Positions 48,834 through 58,009 of a stretch of DNA of 64,000 bases are shown piece by piece (within the stretch, counting starts at the first letter, position 1; each line of letters opens with the position of its first letter). The translations under genes were made by a program, and so were the position numbers. The stretch covers positions 62,001 through 126,000 of the forward strand of contig JAWXUC010000004.1 of NCBI GenBank assembly GCA_044432975.1, read 5' to 3'. The notes below the pieces were generated by a model. It did no database searches, had not been told where the DNA came from, and was given only the letters and a program-made list of their open reading frames with translations. The DNA is from JAWXUC01 sp044432975. GTDB lineage: Bacteria; Pseudomonadota; Alphaproteobacteria; RF32; CAG-239.

Positions 48834-49031
48834 ATGCCAAAATACCCAGATATAACAGTCCAATTAACAGGTGGGGACGGCAACGCCTTTGCCATTATTG
48901 GAAAATGTCTACAAGCAATGCGAAGAGCAAACGTTCCACAAGAAGAAAGAGACAAATTCCAAGCAGAAGCAACAAGTGGCGATTACAACCACTTATTAAC
49001 CACCTGCATAGACTGGCTTAATGTAGAGTAA
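48834..49031 (+). CDS. Conserved small protein of unknown function
   Basis: The 65-residue product MPKYPDITVQLTGGDGNAFA...IDWLNVE has a conserved TGxDGNAFxIxGK motif and a C-terminal ATSGDYNHLL segment. Proteins of this design occur in many phages and actinobacteria. The ATG at 48834 follows GGGAG; the upstream ATG 48819 is part of that ribosome-binding region. Function unknown. Confidence 0.7.
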   Translation: MPKYPDITVQLTGGDGNAFAIIGKCLQAMRRANVPQEERDKFQAEATSGDYNHLLTTCIDWLNVE

Positions 49032-49048
49032 GCTTAATAAAAACACAG

Positions 49049-49075
49049 CAAAGCGAAGGTTATCACTCGCTTTTT
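49049..49075 (+). terminator. Terminator after the small conserved gene
   Basis: AAAGCGA pairs with TCGCTTT around AGGTTATCAC, followed by T-run. Confidence 0.65.
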
Positions 49076-49162
49076 GTTTAATAAAAAAGCTATAAGTTCA
49101 ATTTTTTGTTGTTTTTTATAATATCTTTGAATATACTATGTGTATAAATCAAGGAGATTATA

Positions 49163-50002
49163 ATGAGAGAAGAGACTATTCGCATATTTTTGCCAGATGG
49201 CAATCCTAAGGGGGTTAGAGAGGCAGATATAAGCGGTCACCCTGTCGAAATTATCTTAATGCCAAAAATAGAAATAAAAAATAATAAAAACAAATTAGAT
49301 TTTCTAGGTTGTTATATTTTGGTGGACACTCTTACGGCGGAAAAACCAGAAATTTATATTGGTGAAGGAAAAGTAAAAGAAAGAGTTAGTCAGCATATAA
49401 CGGCTAAACCTTTCTGGAATTATTTATTTGCAATAAGATTAAAAGATGAAGCTGGTTTTAATAAGGCACAAATTTCACATCTAGAACGAGAGCTAATAAA
49501 ATATGCAAAAAAAGTTAATCAATCTAATTTGATGGAAAATAAACAAGAACCTGTTAAATATCCAATGGATAAACACGAATCTGGGTTATTAAAGAAATTC
49601 TTAGATGATATTGAGATATTACTACCTTGTTTAGGGCTTAAAATTCTTCAACCTTTATCCGAGGGCAAAAAAGCAGATATACTTACTATTAAAAACAAAC
49701 AAGGATTTAATGCGTCAGCAGAAGAAGTCGAAGATGGCTTTTTGGTTCATAAAGGAGCAATAGCAAGATTAGATCACACACCATCATTTGTAGGAACTTC
49801 AGAATATAGGTATCGTCAAAGACTTTTAGATGATGGAATTTTGAAGCAAGAAAATTCTGTATTGGTTTTACAAGAAGACCATAAATTTTCAAGCCCCTCA
49901 AACGCAGCAGGTGTAATACTTGGTGCTTCTGTTAACGGCTTAAATTACTGGATAAATAGTAAAGGCCAAACATTAACCGACATATATAAAGCGGAAAAAT
50001 AA
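49163..50002 (+). CDS. GIY-YIG nuclease domain protein with DUF4357
   Basis: The 279-residue protein has a GIY-YIG domain (residues ~48-115: GCYILVDTLTAEKPEIYIGE, then KERVSQHITAKPFWNYLFAI and a glutamate in QISHLERELI). The C-terminal DUF4357 part includes DILTIKNKQGFNASAEEVED and SPSNAAGVILGASVNGLNYW. Combined GIY-YIG/DUF4357 proteins are known nuclease-type proteins linked to restriction or phage defence, but their targets are unknown. AAGGAG precedes the ATG. It may be a phage-carried defence or moron gene; this is inference. Confidence 0.8.
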   Translation: MREETIRIFLPDGNPKGVREADISGHPVEIILMPKIEIKNNKNKLDFLGCYILVDTLTAEKPEIYIGEGKVKERVSQHITAKPFWNYLFAIRLKDEAGFNKAQISHLERELIKYAKKVNQSNLMENKQEPVKYPMDKHESGLLKKFLDDIEILLPCLGLKILQPLSEGKKADILTIKNKQGFNASAEEVEDGFLVHKGAIARLDHTPSFVGTSEYRYRQRLLDDGILKQENSVLVLQEDHKFSSPSNAAGVILGASVNGLNYWINSKGQTLTDIYKAEK

Positions 50003-50009
50003 AAAACTT

Positions 50010-50041
50010 AAGGTGCAGAATTTATACTCTGCACCTTTTTT
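50010..50041. terminator. Bidirectional terminator
   Basis: AAGGTGCAGA pairs with TCTGCACCTT around ATTTATAC, with A/T tracts. It stops the GIY-YIG gene and the DUF3489 gene, which converge on it. Confidence 0.8.
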
Positions 50042-50042
50042 G

Positions 50043-50324
50043 TTATTCTGATTTTGGTTTTTCTTTTAAAAAATAATAACGAGTGTTGTCTTTTTTCTCG
50101 CTGATGAGCTCTTTCTCTGGCAAAAGTTTGACGAGTGTTGACATTGCACCACGCACCGAGTTTTCTTTCCATTTGAGAGCGTCTGCCATTTCTTTTAAGT
50201 TTGCACCTTCTGGGCGGCTTAACATAACGCTCATAAGGGCTGTTTTTCCTGTTTTTGATAATTCAGGCGTTGGGTTTGTCGTTTCTGTTGAGGCTTTTGT
50301 TTCATTTTTAGCTTGTGTTGTCAT
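50043..50324 (-). CDS. DUF3489 family protein
   Basis: The 93-residue protein follows the DUF3489 design: a low-complexity N-terminus, then TGKTALMSVMLSRPEGANLK and EMADALKWKENSVRGAMSTL, a winged-helix-like fold, with LISEKKDNTRYYFLK at the end. It is the only minus-strand gene in the phage block. AAAGGATATAATT lies upstream. Possible regulator; function unknown. Confidence 0.75.
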   Translation of the reverse strand: MTTQAKNETKASTETTNPTPELSKTGKTALMSVMLSRPEGANLKEMADALKWKENSVRGAMSTLVKLLPEKELISEKKDNTRYYFLKEKPKSE

Positions 50325-50404
50325 AATTATATCCTTTCATAGTTGGTTAACACACCCAATTCAATGCTTGTATTTCAAGTAAAGTCCAGCTTTTTATTGC
50401 ACAT

Positions 50405-50464
50405 TATTGCAAATAAATTACTGGATAATCAATGACTTCCAAGCGATACTGTAGATGTAAAGAG
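50405..50464 (+). promoter_or_regulatory. Prophage repeat C, copy 2, before the 163-residue gene
   Basis: It matches 48522-48579 in TATTGCAAA, ACTGGATA and ATACTGTAGATGTAAA with conserved spacing. It lies 35 bases before the next ATG and between divergent genes, which fits a promoter/operator. Confidence 0.5.
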
Positions 50465-50498
50465 CAGCAGGCTCGAGTTTAATATTAAGGAGAAAAAA

Positions 50499-50990
50499 AT
50501 GACACATAAAGTATTTACTATTATAGGAACTAAAAACCCTGAATGGGGCTTTTATGGAACAGTTAAAGGCATTTTAAGAACAGATGAAAAAACGACTCAA
50601 ATATGGATTAATATTTCAACGGCTATCATGAAAATAACAAATTTTAACGAGACACAAACTCAAGAGCTTTTAGATAGCAAGTGGGGGCGACATACAGCAA
50701 ATAGCTTTTATGATGAACTTAAAGACGGCACATTTATTGAGGCTTTTCAAAAAAGAGTATCAAAATCAGATTTGATAAAGGCTTATAACGATTACATTGC
50801 CCCTAGTGCTTATCACAATCCAAGAGAAACAAACAAAGAGCTTTTTTGCAAGGAGCTTGCAAAGTTAAGTAAAAAGTATGGGATAGTTATCCAAAGCGTT
50901 GGCGGTGTAATCCAAAACAATAACGGCTTTATACGATATAACGAAGATTTAGACAGCGGTGATTTAATGCCAATTTGGGAGGATGAATAA
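50499..50990 (+). CDS. Prophage protein of unknown function, 163 residues
   Basis: The product (NPEWGFYGTVKGILRTDEKT, then SYHNPR-like RETNKELFCKELAKLSKKYG and QSVGGVIQNNNGFIRYNEDL) is common beside DUF3489 and DNA-modification genes in alphaproteobacterial prophages, in my recollection. No catalytic motif visible. AAGGAG precedes the ATG, and the stop overlaps the next start. Confidence 0.6.
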   Translation: MTHKVFTIIGTKNPEWGFYGTVKGILRTDEKTTQIWINISTAIMKITNFNETQTQELLDSKWGRHTANSFYDELKDGTFIEAFQKRVSKSDLIKAYNDYIAPSAYHNPRETNKELFCKELAKLSKKYGIVIQSVGGVIQNNNGFIRYNEDLDSGDLMPIWEDE

Positions 50991-51370
50991 TGATTAAATA
51001 TAAAAACATACCAAAAAGCTTGCTAAAATTAGTTAAACAAGTGATAGCAGAGTTTGAAAAGAATAATTTTGAAACAATTGACTTTTTGTTTCAAGAGACA
51101 AAAGCGGGCGATATTTTTATCTATGCTCCCAAAAAGGAAGAGCATTTTGCAGAAAAGTATAACCAAGATTTAACCGATGCTAGAAAAGAACAGTTGGATG
51201 CTGCTTTTAATATCCTCATAGATAAACTAGAAGAGCAAGGTATTATAACTTTGCTTATAAATGGCCGATTAAAAGAAGGTGGGCATCTTGTTCTTTTAAC
51301 CAAAGACGGCTTTGAGAAGGCCCAAGATAAAGTCATGCAGTTGACTGGCAACAACACAACAGAACACTAA
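50990..51370 (+). CDS. Prophage protein of unknown function, 126 residues
   Basis: Helical, acidic/basic product with INGRLKEGGHLVLLTKDGFE near the end. No family recognised. It is translationally coupled to the preceding gene (1-base overlap) and followed by two terminator-like hairpins, closing the early/middle block. Confidence 0.6.
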   Translation: MIKYKNIPKSLLKLVKQVIAEFEKNNFETIDFLFQETKAGDIFIYAPKKEEHFAEKYNQDLTDARKEQLDAAFNILIDKLEEQGIITLLINGRLKEGGHLVLLTKDGFEKAQDKVMQLTGNNTTEH

Positions 51371-51424
51371 AGCTAGGTTAAATACCTAGCTTTTTTTATA
51401 ACGGGGCAAAACGCCTCGTTTTTT
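51370..51424 (+). terminator. Two tandem hairpins before the cytosine methyltransferase gene
   Basis: AAGCTAGGT/ACCTAGCTT followed by seven T (51370-51397) and AACGGGGC/GCCTCGTT with one wobble followed by T (51400-51424). Two adjacent hairpins suggest a strong stop between middle and late genes. Confidence 0.75.
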
Positions 51425-51438
51425 ATTGGAGAATGCAA

Positions 51439-52470
51439 ATGAAAGTATTAAGCCTTTTTGACGGTATCAGCTGTGGGCGTGTGGCTTTGGAACGTGCTGG
51501 AGTTAAGGTTTCTACTTACTATGCTAGTGAAATTGATAAATATGCTGAGGCTGTTTCAAAGAAAAATTATCCTGATATTATCCGCTTGGGCGATGTTCGT
51601 AATATTGATTTTAGCCAGTTTATTGGCAAAATTGATTTAATTATTGGTGGCTCGCCTTGTCAAGATTTATCAATTGCAAAACAAAATCGCCAAGGTTTAA
51701 GCGGTGAGCGTTCAGGCTTATTTTGGAAGTTTGTTGAAGCGGTGGAAACAATTAAGCCTAAATACTTTATGCTAGAAAATGTTGCCTCTATGAGCCAAGA
51801 GAATAAAGAGCTCATTTCAAAGACTCTTGGTGTTGAGTCAATTTTGATAAACTCGGCTCTTGTTTCTGCCCAACAAAGAAAAAGACTTTATTGGTGCAAT
51901 TGGGCAAATGACTTGCCAGAAGATAAAGGAATTTTGCTTCAAGATATTTTAGAAACTGGCGAGGCTTGGAATGATAAAAGTCATTGTTTAACTTCAAGTT
52001 ATAAGGGAGCAATCTTCCCTCATGATTTTTTAAGGCATCAAAGACAAATGGTGGCAGAACCTGTTGGCTGTGCTTTAAGAAGCAGAGAGAATAAAAAACA
52101 ACTAGAGGTCAGAAAAGATAAAAAATCTAATGCTATGACCTCAGCAAGAACAGATAGCATGGTTTGCTCTCCTGTTCGGCTTGGTTCATTAGGCAAGCCA
52201 TCTCAAGGCAACAGGGTTTATTCTGTTAAAGGAAAATCTGTTTGTTTATCAGCTCAGAGCGGTGGTAAAGGTGCAAAAACAGGGCTTTACAAAATTGATT
52301 TGCCTGATGGTGATTATATGGTGCGTAAATTAAGCCCAACAGAGTGCGAGAGACTTCAAACTCTGCCAGAGGGTTATACAGAAGGAGTTTCAAACACTCA
52401 ACGTTATAAAGCAATTGGTAATGGTTGGACTGTTGATGTTTTGGTGCATTTGTTTAAGAAATTGGAGTAA
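51439..52470 (+). CDS. C5-cytosine DNA methyltransferase
   Basis: The 343-residue enzyme has motif I (VLSLFDGISCG), motif IV with catalytic Cys74 (GGSPCQDLS), motif VI (MLENVASM), motif VIII (VSAQQRKRLYWCNW) and a C-terminal motif IX/X (KAIGNGWTVDVLVHLF). The long variable part from ~150 to 240 is the recognition domain; the recognised site cannot be read. GGAG is 7 bases before ATG 51439; 51433 is too close. No restriction endonuclease is adjacent, so this is a solitary methyltransferase, probably for self-protection of phage DNA. Confidence 0.95.
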   Translation: MKVLSLFDGISCGRVALERAGVKVSTYYASEIDKYAEAVSKKNYPDIIRLGDVRNIDFSQFIGKIDLIIGGSPCQDLSIAKQNRQGLSGERSGLFWKFVEAVETIKPKYFMLENVASMSQENKELISKTLGVESILINSALVSAQQRKRLYWCNWANDLPEDKGILLQDILETGEAWNDKSHCLTSSYKGAIFPHDFLRHQRQMVAEPVGCALRSRENKKQLEVRKDKKSNAMTSARTDSMVCSPVRLGSLGKPSQGNRVYSVKGKSVCLSAQSGGKGAKTGLYKIDLPDGDYMVRKLSPTECERLQTLPEGYTEGVSNTQRYKAIGNGWTVDVLVHLFKKLE

Positions 52471-52473
52471 GTT

Positions 52474-53001
52474 ATGGGAGTATCGCAAAGGGAATATGCA
52501 AGAATGCGAGGTTGTGCCTTATCAACTGTGCAAAAAGCCATTGCCTCTGGACGGATTAAGCTAAATGCTGATAAGACCATTAACCCAGAGCAAGCCGATA
52601 TTGATTGGGCGCAAAACACCAATCCTGCTCGTGCTAAACTTCAAGAGCCACCACCAGAAATGCCTAAAAGCACTTCTTATAATGCAAATGCTTTTAATGA
52701 CACACCAAAGGTTAGCGGTGGTTTCCAGCAAGTTCGCACCGCAAAAGAATATTACACAGCGATGAATATCAAGGATCGCTGGCTAAAATTCAAAGGTGAA
52801 CTTGTCGAGCGAGCCAAAGTTAATGACCATATTTTTAAGCTTGGCAGAAATTTAACCAATGCTTTATTGCTATGGCCAACAAGGGATAGCCCAATCATCG
52901 CCTCAAAACTCAATGTTGACGAGAACGAATTAAGGATAATATTAAATGAACGCATCAGAGAATTCTTATCAGAATACGGAGACCCAACAAACCCACTATG
53001 A
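52474..53001 (+). CDS. Terminase small subunit, Nu1-like
   Basis: The 175-residue protein has an N-terminal winged-helix DNA-binding part (GVSQREYARMRGCALSTVQKA) followed by a Pro-rich linker and a helical C-terminus (RDSPIIASKLNVDENELRII). This fits the lambda Nu1 type, which selects the packaging site. It overlaps the large subunit gene by 56 bases. Confidence 0.85.
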   Translation: MGVSQREYARMRGCALSTVQKAIASGRIKLNADKTINPEQADIDWAQNTNPARAKLQEPPPEMPKSTSYNANAFNDTPKVSGGFQQVRTAKEYYTAMNIKDRWLKFKGELVERAKVNDHIFKLGRNLTNALLLWPTRDSPIIASKLNVDENELRIILNERIREFLSEYGDPTNPL

Positions 53002-54889
53002 CGGAGCTGATGAGGTTGAAAAAACTTGGTTTAGAGCTATAAAGCCAAATTCTTATTATAGCGTTTCTGAATGGGCAGATAAATATAGAATGCTTTCCTC
53101 AAAGTCTGCTGCCGAGCCTGGGCGGTGGCGAACAAGCCGAACTCCATATCTTAAAGAGATTATGGACTGCTTATCTCCTCATTCCACAATTCAAAAGGTT
53201 GTGTTTATGAAAGGCGCTCAAATTGGTGGCACAGAATGTGGCAATAATTGGATTGGTTACATTATGCACCAAGCCCCAGGCCCAATGTTGGCGGTGTCTC
53301 CTACTGTTGAAATGGCAAAAAGAAACTCTCGCCAACGTATTGATCCTTTAATAGAGGACTGTGAGATATTAAAAGACATCGTCCGCCCTGCAAGGTCTAG
53401 AGATAGTGGCAACACAGTTTTATCAAAAGATTTTCAAGGTGGCGTGCTGGTGATGACAGGTGCAAATTCTGCGGTGGGATTGCGTTCAATGCCTGCAAGA
53501 TATTTGTTTATGGATGAAGTTGATGGATATCCTAGAGATATTGAGGGTGAAGGTGATCCAATTTTATTGGCGGAACGTAGAACTTCAACTTTTCAAAGGC
53601 AAAAGAAGATTTTGCTAGTATCAACGCCAACAATTAAGGGACTTTCAAACATTGAGCGAGAGTTTGAGGCTTCGGACAAGCGATTTTATCTTGTTCCTTG
53701 CCCTCATTGCGGTGGTTTTCAACAATTGGTTTGGAATCAAATCAAGGTTGGTGAGGATAAAAAGCCAAAATATGAATGTGAGCATTGCCGAGAGTTGATT
53801 GAAGAATATCATAAAACAGAAATGCTTGCCAATGGCAAATGGGAAGCAACCTCAATTGGCGATGGCGTTACCGCAGGGTTTCATATATCATCGCTTTATT
53901 CTCCGCTTGGGTGGTTATCTTGGGCGGAATGTGTGAATATCTATACCAAAGCTAAAGAAGACGAAACCTTAATGCAAGGATTTCAAAACACAATCTTGGG
54001 CGAAACTTATGAGCAATCAAATGATGCTCCAGAATGGCATAAGCTCTATGCAATTAGAGAAGATTATCAAATCGGTGTTGTGCCAATGGGTGGTTTATTC
54101 TTAACTGCAGGCGTTGATATTCAAAAAGACCGCATTGAGTGTGAGATTGTCGCTTGGGGCAGAAACAAACAAAGCTGGTCAGTTGATTATCATGTTTTAA
54201 GCGGCGATACCGCAAGACCTGAGGTTTGGTATGAGCTAGACAAGGTTTTGCAAAAAGATTATGAGCATGAAGGCGGTATCACAATGCCAATTCGAGTGAT
54301 GTGCGTTGATAGTGGTTATGCTACGCAAGATGTTTATGAGTTTGTGAAGTGTTATAATCAAGCAACTTGGGGCGGAAATGGTGCAAGAGCTTTGCAACCA
54401 AGAACTGTTGTGGCGATTAAAGGTCAAAGTCGTGATACGGCAATGATTTTATCAACCTCAAAAGCTGATACCAAGAAAAAAGGCTTAAAAGTTTGGAATG
54501 TTTCGGGACCAGTTATTAAAACGGAGCTTTACAGGTGGCTAAAAATTAACCGAGTTGGTGAAAATATATCCAATTTTGGTTGGGCTCACTTTCCGATGTA
54601 TGATGAAGAGTATTTTAAGCAACTCACGTCAGAAAAGCTAGTAATTAGAATAAACAAAGGCTATCCAATCTCGGTTTGGGAGAAAGACCCTAACACCAGA
54701 AATGAGGCACTTGATTGTAGAGTTTATGCTCGTGCAGGTGCTGCAATTTATGGTTTGGATAGATTTGGCGACAAACATTGGGACGAGCTAGAGGCTTTAA
54801 TTCCAAATGAAATCAAGAAACCAAAACGCAAACCAATGCAAATGTTTCAACCTCAACAAGCTACAAAGGTAGATGACCCATGGCTATAA
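52946..54889 (+). CDS. Terminase large subunit, lambda GpA-like
   Basis: The 647-residue ATPase-nuclease has the N-terminal packaging motor (adenine-binding/Walker A-like VVFMKGAQIGGTEC; Walker B YLFMDEVDGYP) and a cysteine-rich CPHCGGFQQ/CEHCR zinc site. The C-terminal nuclease part has GVDIQKDRIECEIVAWG. Length and order are those of the GpA family, which cuts cos sites and fills the head. Confidence 0.95.
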   Translation: MNASENSYQNTETQQTHYDGADEVEKTWFRAIKPNSYYSVSEWADKYRMLSSKSAAEPGRWRTSRTPYLKEIMDCLSPHSTIQKVVFMKGAQIGGTECGNNWIGYIMHQAPGPMLAVSPTVEMAKRNSRQRIDPLIEDCEILKDIVRPARSRDSGNTVLSKDFQGGVLVMTGANSAVGLRSMPARYLFMDEVDGYPRDIEGEGDPILLAERRTSTFQRQKKILLVSTPTIKGLSNIEREFEASDKRFYLVPCPHCGGFQQLVWNQIKVGEDKKPKYECEHCRELIEEYHKTEMLANGKWEATSIGDGVTAGFHISSLYSPLGWLSWAECVNIYTKAKEDETLMQGFQNTILGETYEQSNDAPEWHKLYAIREDYQIGVVPMGGLFLTAGVDIQKDRIECEIVAWGRNKQSWSVDYHVLSGDTARPEVWYELDKVLQKDYEHEGGITMPIRVMCVDSGYATQDVYEFVKCYNQATWGGNGARALQPRTVVAIKGQSRDTAMILSTSKADTKKKGLKVWNVSGPVIKTELYRWLKINRVGENISNFGWAHFPMYDEEYFKQLTSEKLVIRINKGYPISVWEKDPNTRNEALDCRVYARAGAAIYGLDRFGDKHWDELEALIPNEIKKPKRKPMQMFQPQQATKVDDPWL

Positions 54890-55110
54890 ATTTAGAACTA
54901 TTAAACACAAGACTAACCGAGGCAGAAGAAGCCTATCACAGATTGCTTTGCGGAGATAAAGAAGTCTCAGTTTCTGTTGGCAATTTTGGTTCAACCACAT
55001 ATAACCAAGCCTCTATCTCAAAACTAGAGGCTTATATTTCAAGCTTAAAAAGTCAAATTGCTTCTGCTCAAGGTAGCGGTGGCAGACGTATTATGAGGAT
55101 AGAATTTTAA
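54880..55110 (+). CDS. Head-tail joining protein, gpW-like
   Basis: The 76-residue product resembles lambda gpW (LLNTRLTEAEEAYHRLLCGD and KLEAYISSLKSQIAS, a short helix-strand-strand-helix). It overlaps both terL (10 bases) and the portal start (1 base). Confidence 0.8.
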   Translation: MAINLELLNTRLTEAEEAYHRLLCGDKEVSVSVGNFGSTTYNQASISKLEAYISSLKSQIASAQGSGGRRIMRIEF

Positions 55111-56630
55111 TGACAGATACATCACATAGATCGGCATCTAGGACGGCTCGGGAGTTGTCTTCTTGGCAGCCATCAAATGGTTCTGCAGATAGTGATTTGT
55201 TGCCAGAGTTAAGCACTATTGTTGCTCGCTCAAGAGATTTGGCACGTAATCATGGAGTGGCAAGTGCTGCGATTGAAACTTTAACCAATAATGTTGTGGG
55301 CATTGGCTTTAGGCTTTATTCTCGCCCTGAATTTAGGTTGTTAAACAAATCTCCTGAATGGGAGCAAGAGTGGTCTAAAAAAGTTGAGAGTTTGTGGCGA
55401 TCATGGGCAGAAAGCTTTAATGTTGATGCAGGTGCAAGCTTAAACTTCAATGGTTTAACCAATCAAGTTTTTAACTCTTGTCTTATAAATGGCGAGGCTT
55501 TAGCTCTTGTGTTGTGGGATAAAAACAAAGAATTTGCCACAACAATTCAATTAATAGAACCTGACAGATTATCAAATCCTAATGGTGTTGCAGATAGCAA
55601 ATATCTTCGAGGTGGCATAGAAATTGATAAGTTTGGTAAACCTATTGCTTATCATATCCGCAAAAACCACCCTGGCGATTATTGGATTGGCACCGCAACT
55701 GATGAATGGGTAAGAGTTCCTGCTACTACAAGCTTTGGTCGCAGACGTGTTTTGCATATTTTTGAAAGGGATCGCATTGGGCAAACAAGAGGAATACCAG
55801 TGTTATCTCCTGTTATGCCAATGTTTAAGATGCTAGATCATTATGAACGTTCGGAGCTTCAAGCTGCAATTGTTAATGCTATGATTGCTGCATTTATTGA
55901 AACGCCAATGGACGGAGAAAGCATTAATGAAATGTTTGGCGGAAATTCTGAAGATTACTTAAATGCAAAAAAGGATTGGAAAGTAAAACTTGAGGGTGGC
56001 TCGGTGATTCCGATATTTCCTGGTGATAAAGTATCATCTTTTACACCAAGCAGACCAAACTCAGCTTATGCAAACTTTGTTGAAAATGTGCTTCGTCATA
56101 TTGGGGTTGGGTTAAATATTCCTTATGAGTTGTTGTTTAAGGACTTTTCAAAAACCAACTATTCATCAGCAAGGGCGGCACTTTTAGAGGCTTGGCGATA
56201 TTTCAACTCGCAAAGATTATGGTTGTCTACATATTGGGCAACACCAGTTTTTGAATTATGGCTAGAAGAAGCAATAAACAAGGGGCTCATTGAAGCCCCT
56301 GAGTTTTATAATCATAAATATGCATATACAAGATGCAAATGGATTGGTCCAGGACGTGGCTGGGTTGATCCTGTTAAAGAAGCCCAAGCTTGTCAAATTA
56401 GAATGGAGAGCGGACTTTCAACTTTAGAAGATGAATGTGCCTCTCAAGGCTTAGATTGGGAAGAAGTCCTTGACCAAAGGGCTCGTGAGAAGAAACGTAT
56501 AAAAGAATTAGGATTGGAGGAAACAGATGAAATACTTAAATCAGACGATATGGGCAATAACGCCCGAGATGATGACGATGATGCTAGAGATAGCGGAGAC
56601 GACAAACAAAAGTCCCGAGATAATAGCTAA
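55110..56630 (+). CDS. Portal protein, lambda gpB-like
   Basis: The 506-residue protein has portal features of the lambda/phage-P2-like family: RTARELSSWQPSNGSADSDL, RSRDLARNHGVASAAIETLT at the start, and GQTRGIPVLSPVMPMFKMLD. It forms the dodecameric ring at one head vertex. Its last ~100 bases overlap the protease gene, and the tail is acidic. Confidence 0.93.
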   Translation: MTDTSHRSASRTARELSSWQPSNGSADSDLLPELSTIVARSRDLARNHGVASAAIETLTNNVVGIGFRLYSRPEFRLLNKSPEWEQEWSKKVESLWRSWAESFNVDAGASLNFNGLTNQVFNSCLINGEALALVLWDKNKEFATTIQLIEPDRLSNPNGVADSKYLRGGIEIDKFGKPIAYHIRKNHPGDYWIGTATDEWVRVPATTSFGRRRVLHIFERDRIGQTRGIPVLSPVMPMFKMLDHYERSELQAAIVNAMIAAFIETPMDGESINEMFGGNSEDYLNAKKDWKVKLEGGSVIPIFPGDKVSSFTPSRPNSAYANFVENVLRHIGVGLNIPYELLFKDFSKTNYSSARAALLEAWRYFNSQRLWLSTYWATPVFELWLEEAINKGLIEAPEFYNHKYAYTRCKWIGPGRGWVDPVKEAQACQIRMESGLSTLEDECASQGLDWEEVLDQRAREKKRIKELGLEETDEILKSDDMGNNARDDDDDARDSGDDKQKSRDNS

Positions 56631-57627
56631 ACAAATGGGCAAAGAGATGAAAAACTCTCATAAAGTTACAGTTCGTGGGCAAGTAGCGGTTATTCCTGTT
56701 ACTGGCCCACTTTTTAGATATGCCAACTTAATGACTTCAATTTGTGGGGCAACTTCTTATGAGTTGTTAGCTAGAGACTTTAATAAAGCGGTGGAAGACC
56801 CTAATATTACAGGAATTGTTCTAGACATTGATTCCCCTGGTGGCGAGGTTAATGGTTGCTCAGAATTATCTGATATGATTTTTGAGGCACGAGGAAAAAA
56901 GCCAATCATAGCCTATGCTTCGGGAGCTTGTTGCTCAGGTGCTTATTGGATTGCAAGCTCTTGCGACAAGATTTTAGCAACAGATACTGCAATTTTAGGC
57001 TCAATTGGTGTGGTGGCAACTTATGGCAAAGAAGATGATGATAAAACTATAGAGATTGTCTCATCTCAAAGTCCCAACAAGAGACCAAATATTTCTACAG
57101 ATGAAGGCAAAGCAAAGATTCAGACCAGAATTGATGATTTGGCAAGTGTCTTTATTTCAAAAATTGCTCGCAATAAAGAAATTTCTACTGAAGAAGTTAT
57201 GAATAACTTTGGCGGTGGCGATGTTTTTGTTGGCAAAATAGCGGTTCGTAATGGCTTGGCGGACGGCTTATCCTCATTAGAGGAAGTAATTTCAAGCCTT
57301 AATAACTCTCAATCGATGGAGAATACATTCATGAATAAAAACATAAATATTGAGGATATCAAAGCAACAGAGCGTCAACGTATGGCTGATGTTTTTGCCT
57401 CAAATAGCTCAAAAGGCGTTGAGGCAACTGCTCAGATGTTGCTTTCAAAAACCGATCTACCAGCAACAGACATTCTAATGATTTTAGAAACTGTGCCAAA
57501 AGCAAAAGAAAATCCTTTTGAAAAAGTAATGGCTGGTATCAAAAATCCAGAAATAACACCTGCAAATGATATTGTAGAAGAAAGTGCAGATTCAATTGCA
57601 AGACGTATTACAGGAGAAATTAAATGA
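56527..57627 (+). CDS. S49-family head maturation protease, gpC-like
   Basis: The 366-residue product has the ClpP/SppA fold: GIVLDIDSPGGEVNGC, then IAYASGACCSGAYWIASSCD with the serine (GACCSGAY), and ILGSIGVVATYG. The C-terminal ~90 residues are scaffold-like (helical, Met/Lys-rich), as in lambda C/Nu3. ATG 56527 lies 6 bases after GGAGG inside the portal gene, a 104-base overlap. It should trim scaffold and capsid-associated proteins. Confidence 0.92.
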   Translation: MKYLNQTIWAITPEMMTMMLEIAETTNKSPEIIAKQMGKEMKNSHKVTVRGQVAVIPVTGPLFRYANLMTSICGATSYELLARDFNKAVEDPNITGIVLDIDSPGGEVNGCSELSDMIFEARGKKPIIAYASGACCSGAYWIASSCDKILATDTAILGSIGVVATYGKEDDDKTIEIVSSQSPNKRPNISTDEGKAKIQTRIDDLASVFISKIARNKEISTEEVMNNFGGGDVFVGKIAVRNGLADGLSSLEEVISSLNNSQSMENTFMNKNINIEDIKATERQRMADVFASNSSKGVEATAQMLLSKTDLPATDILMILETVPKAKENPFEKVMAGIKNPEITPANDIVEESADSIARRITGEIK

Positions 57628-57995
57628 CATATGCAAATTTCTCAGATCAAGGGTCAATAACTCAAGACAACTTGCTTGCTGGTGAATATCCTAGAGCTTC
57701 AGTATTGGCAACAATTACTGATGGAAATTTTACTAGAGGCACAGTTTTAGGCAAGGTTACTGCTGACGGAACTTATACTCAAGCGTTATCTGCTTCAACA
57801 GACGGCTCAAAAACACCTTGTGCAATCTTGGCAGAAAGTGTTGATGCTTCAACAGATGATAAGCAAGCGGTGATTTATTTGACTGGTGAGTTTAACTCGT
57901 CCGCCTTAATCATTGGCACAGGCTTAACTTTAGCCACAATTACCGATGATTTAAGATCTAATTCAATTTTTATTAAAACAAATCAACCATATTAA
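57624..57995 (+). CDS. Head decoration protein, gpD-like
   Basis: The 123-residue protein is rich in Thr, Ala and Gly (LLAGEYPRASVLATITDGNF, VLGKVTADGTYTQALSASTD) and fits gpD-type trimers that clamp expanded lambda-like capsids. It overlaps the protease end by four bases. Confidence 0.85.
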   Translation: MTYANFSDQGSITQDNLLAGEYPRASVLATITDGNFTRGTVLGKVTADGTYTQALSASTDGSKTPCAILAESVDASTDDKQAVIYLTGEFNSSALIIGTGLTLATITDDLRSNSIFIKTNQPY

Positions 57996-58009
57996 TGAAA
58001 GGAATTAAA

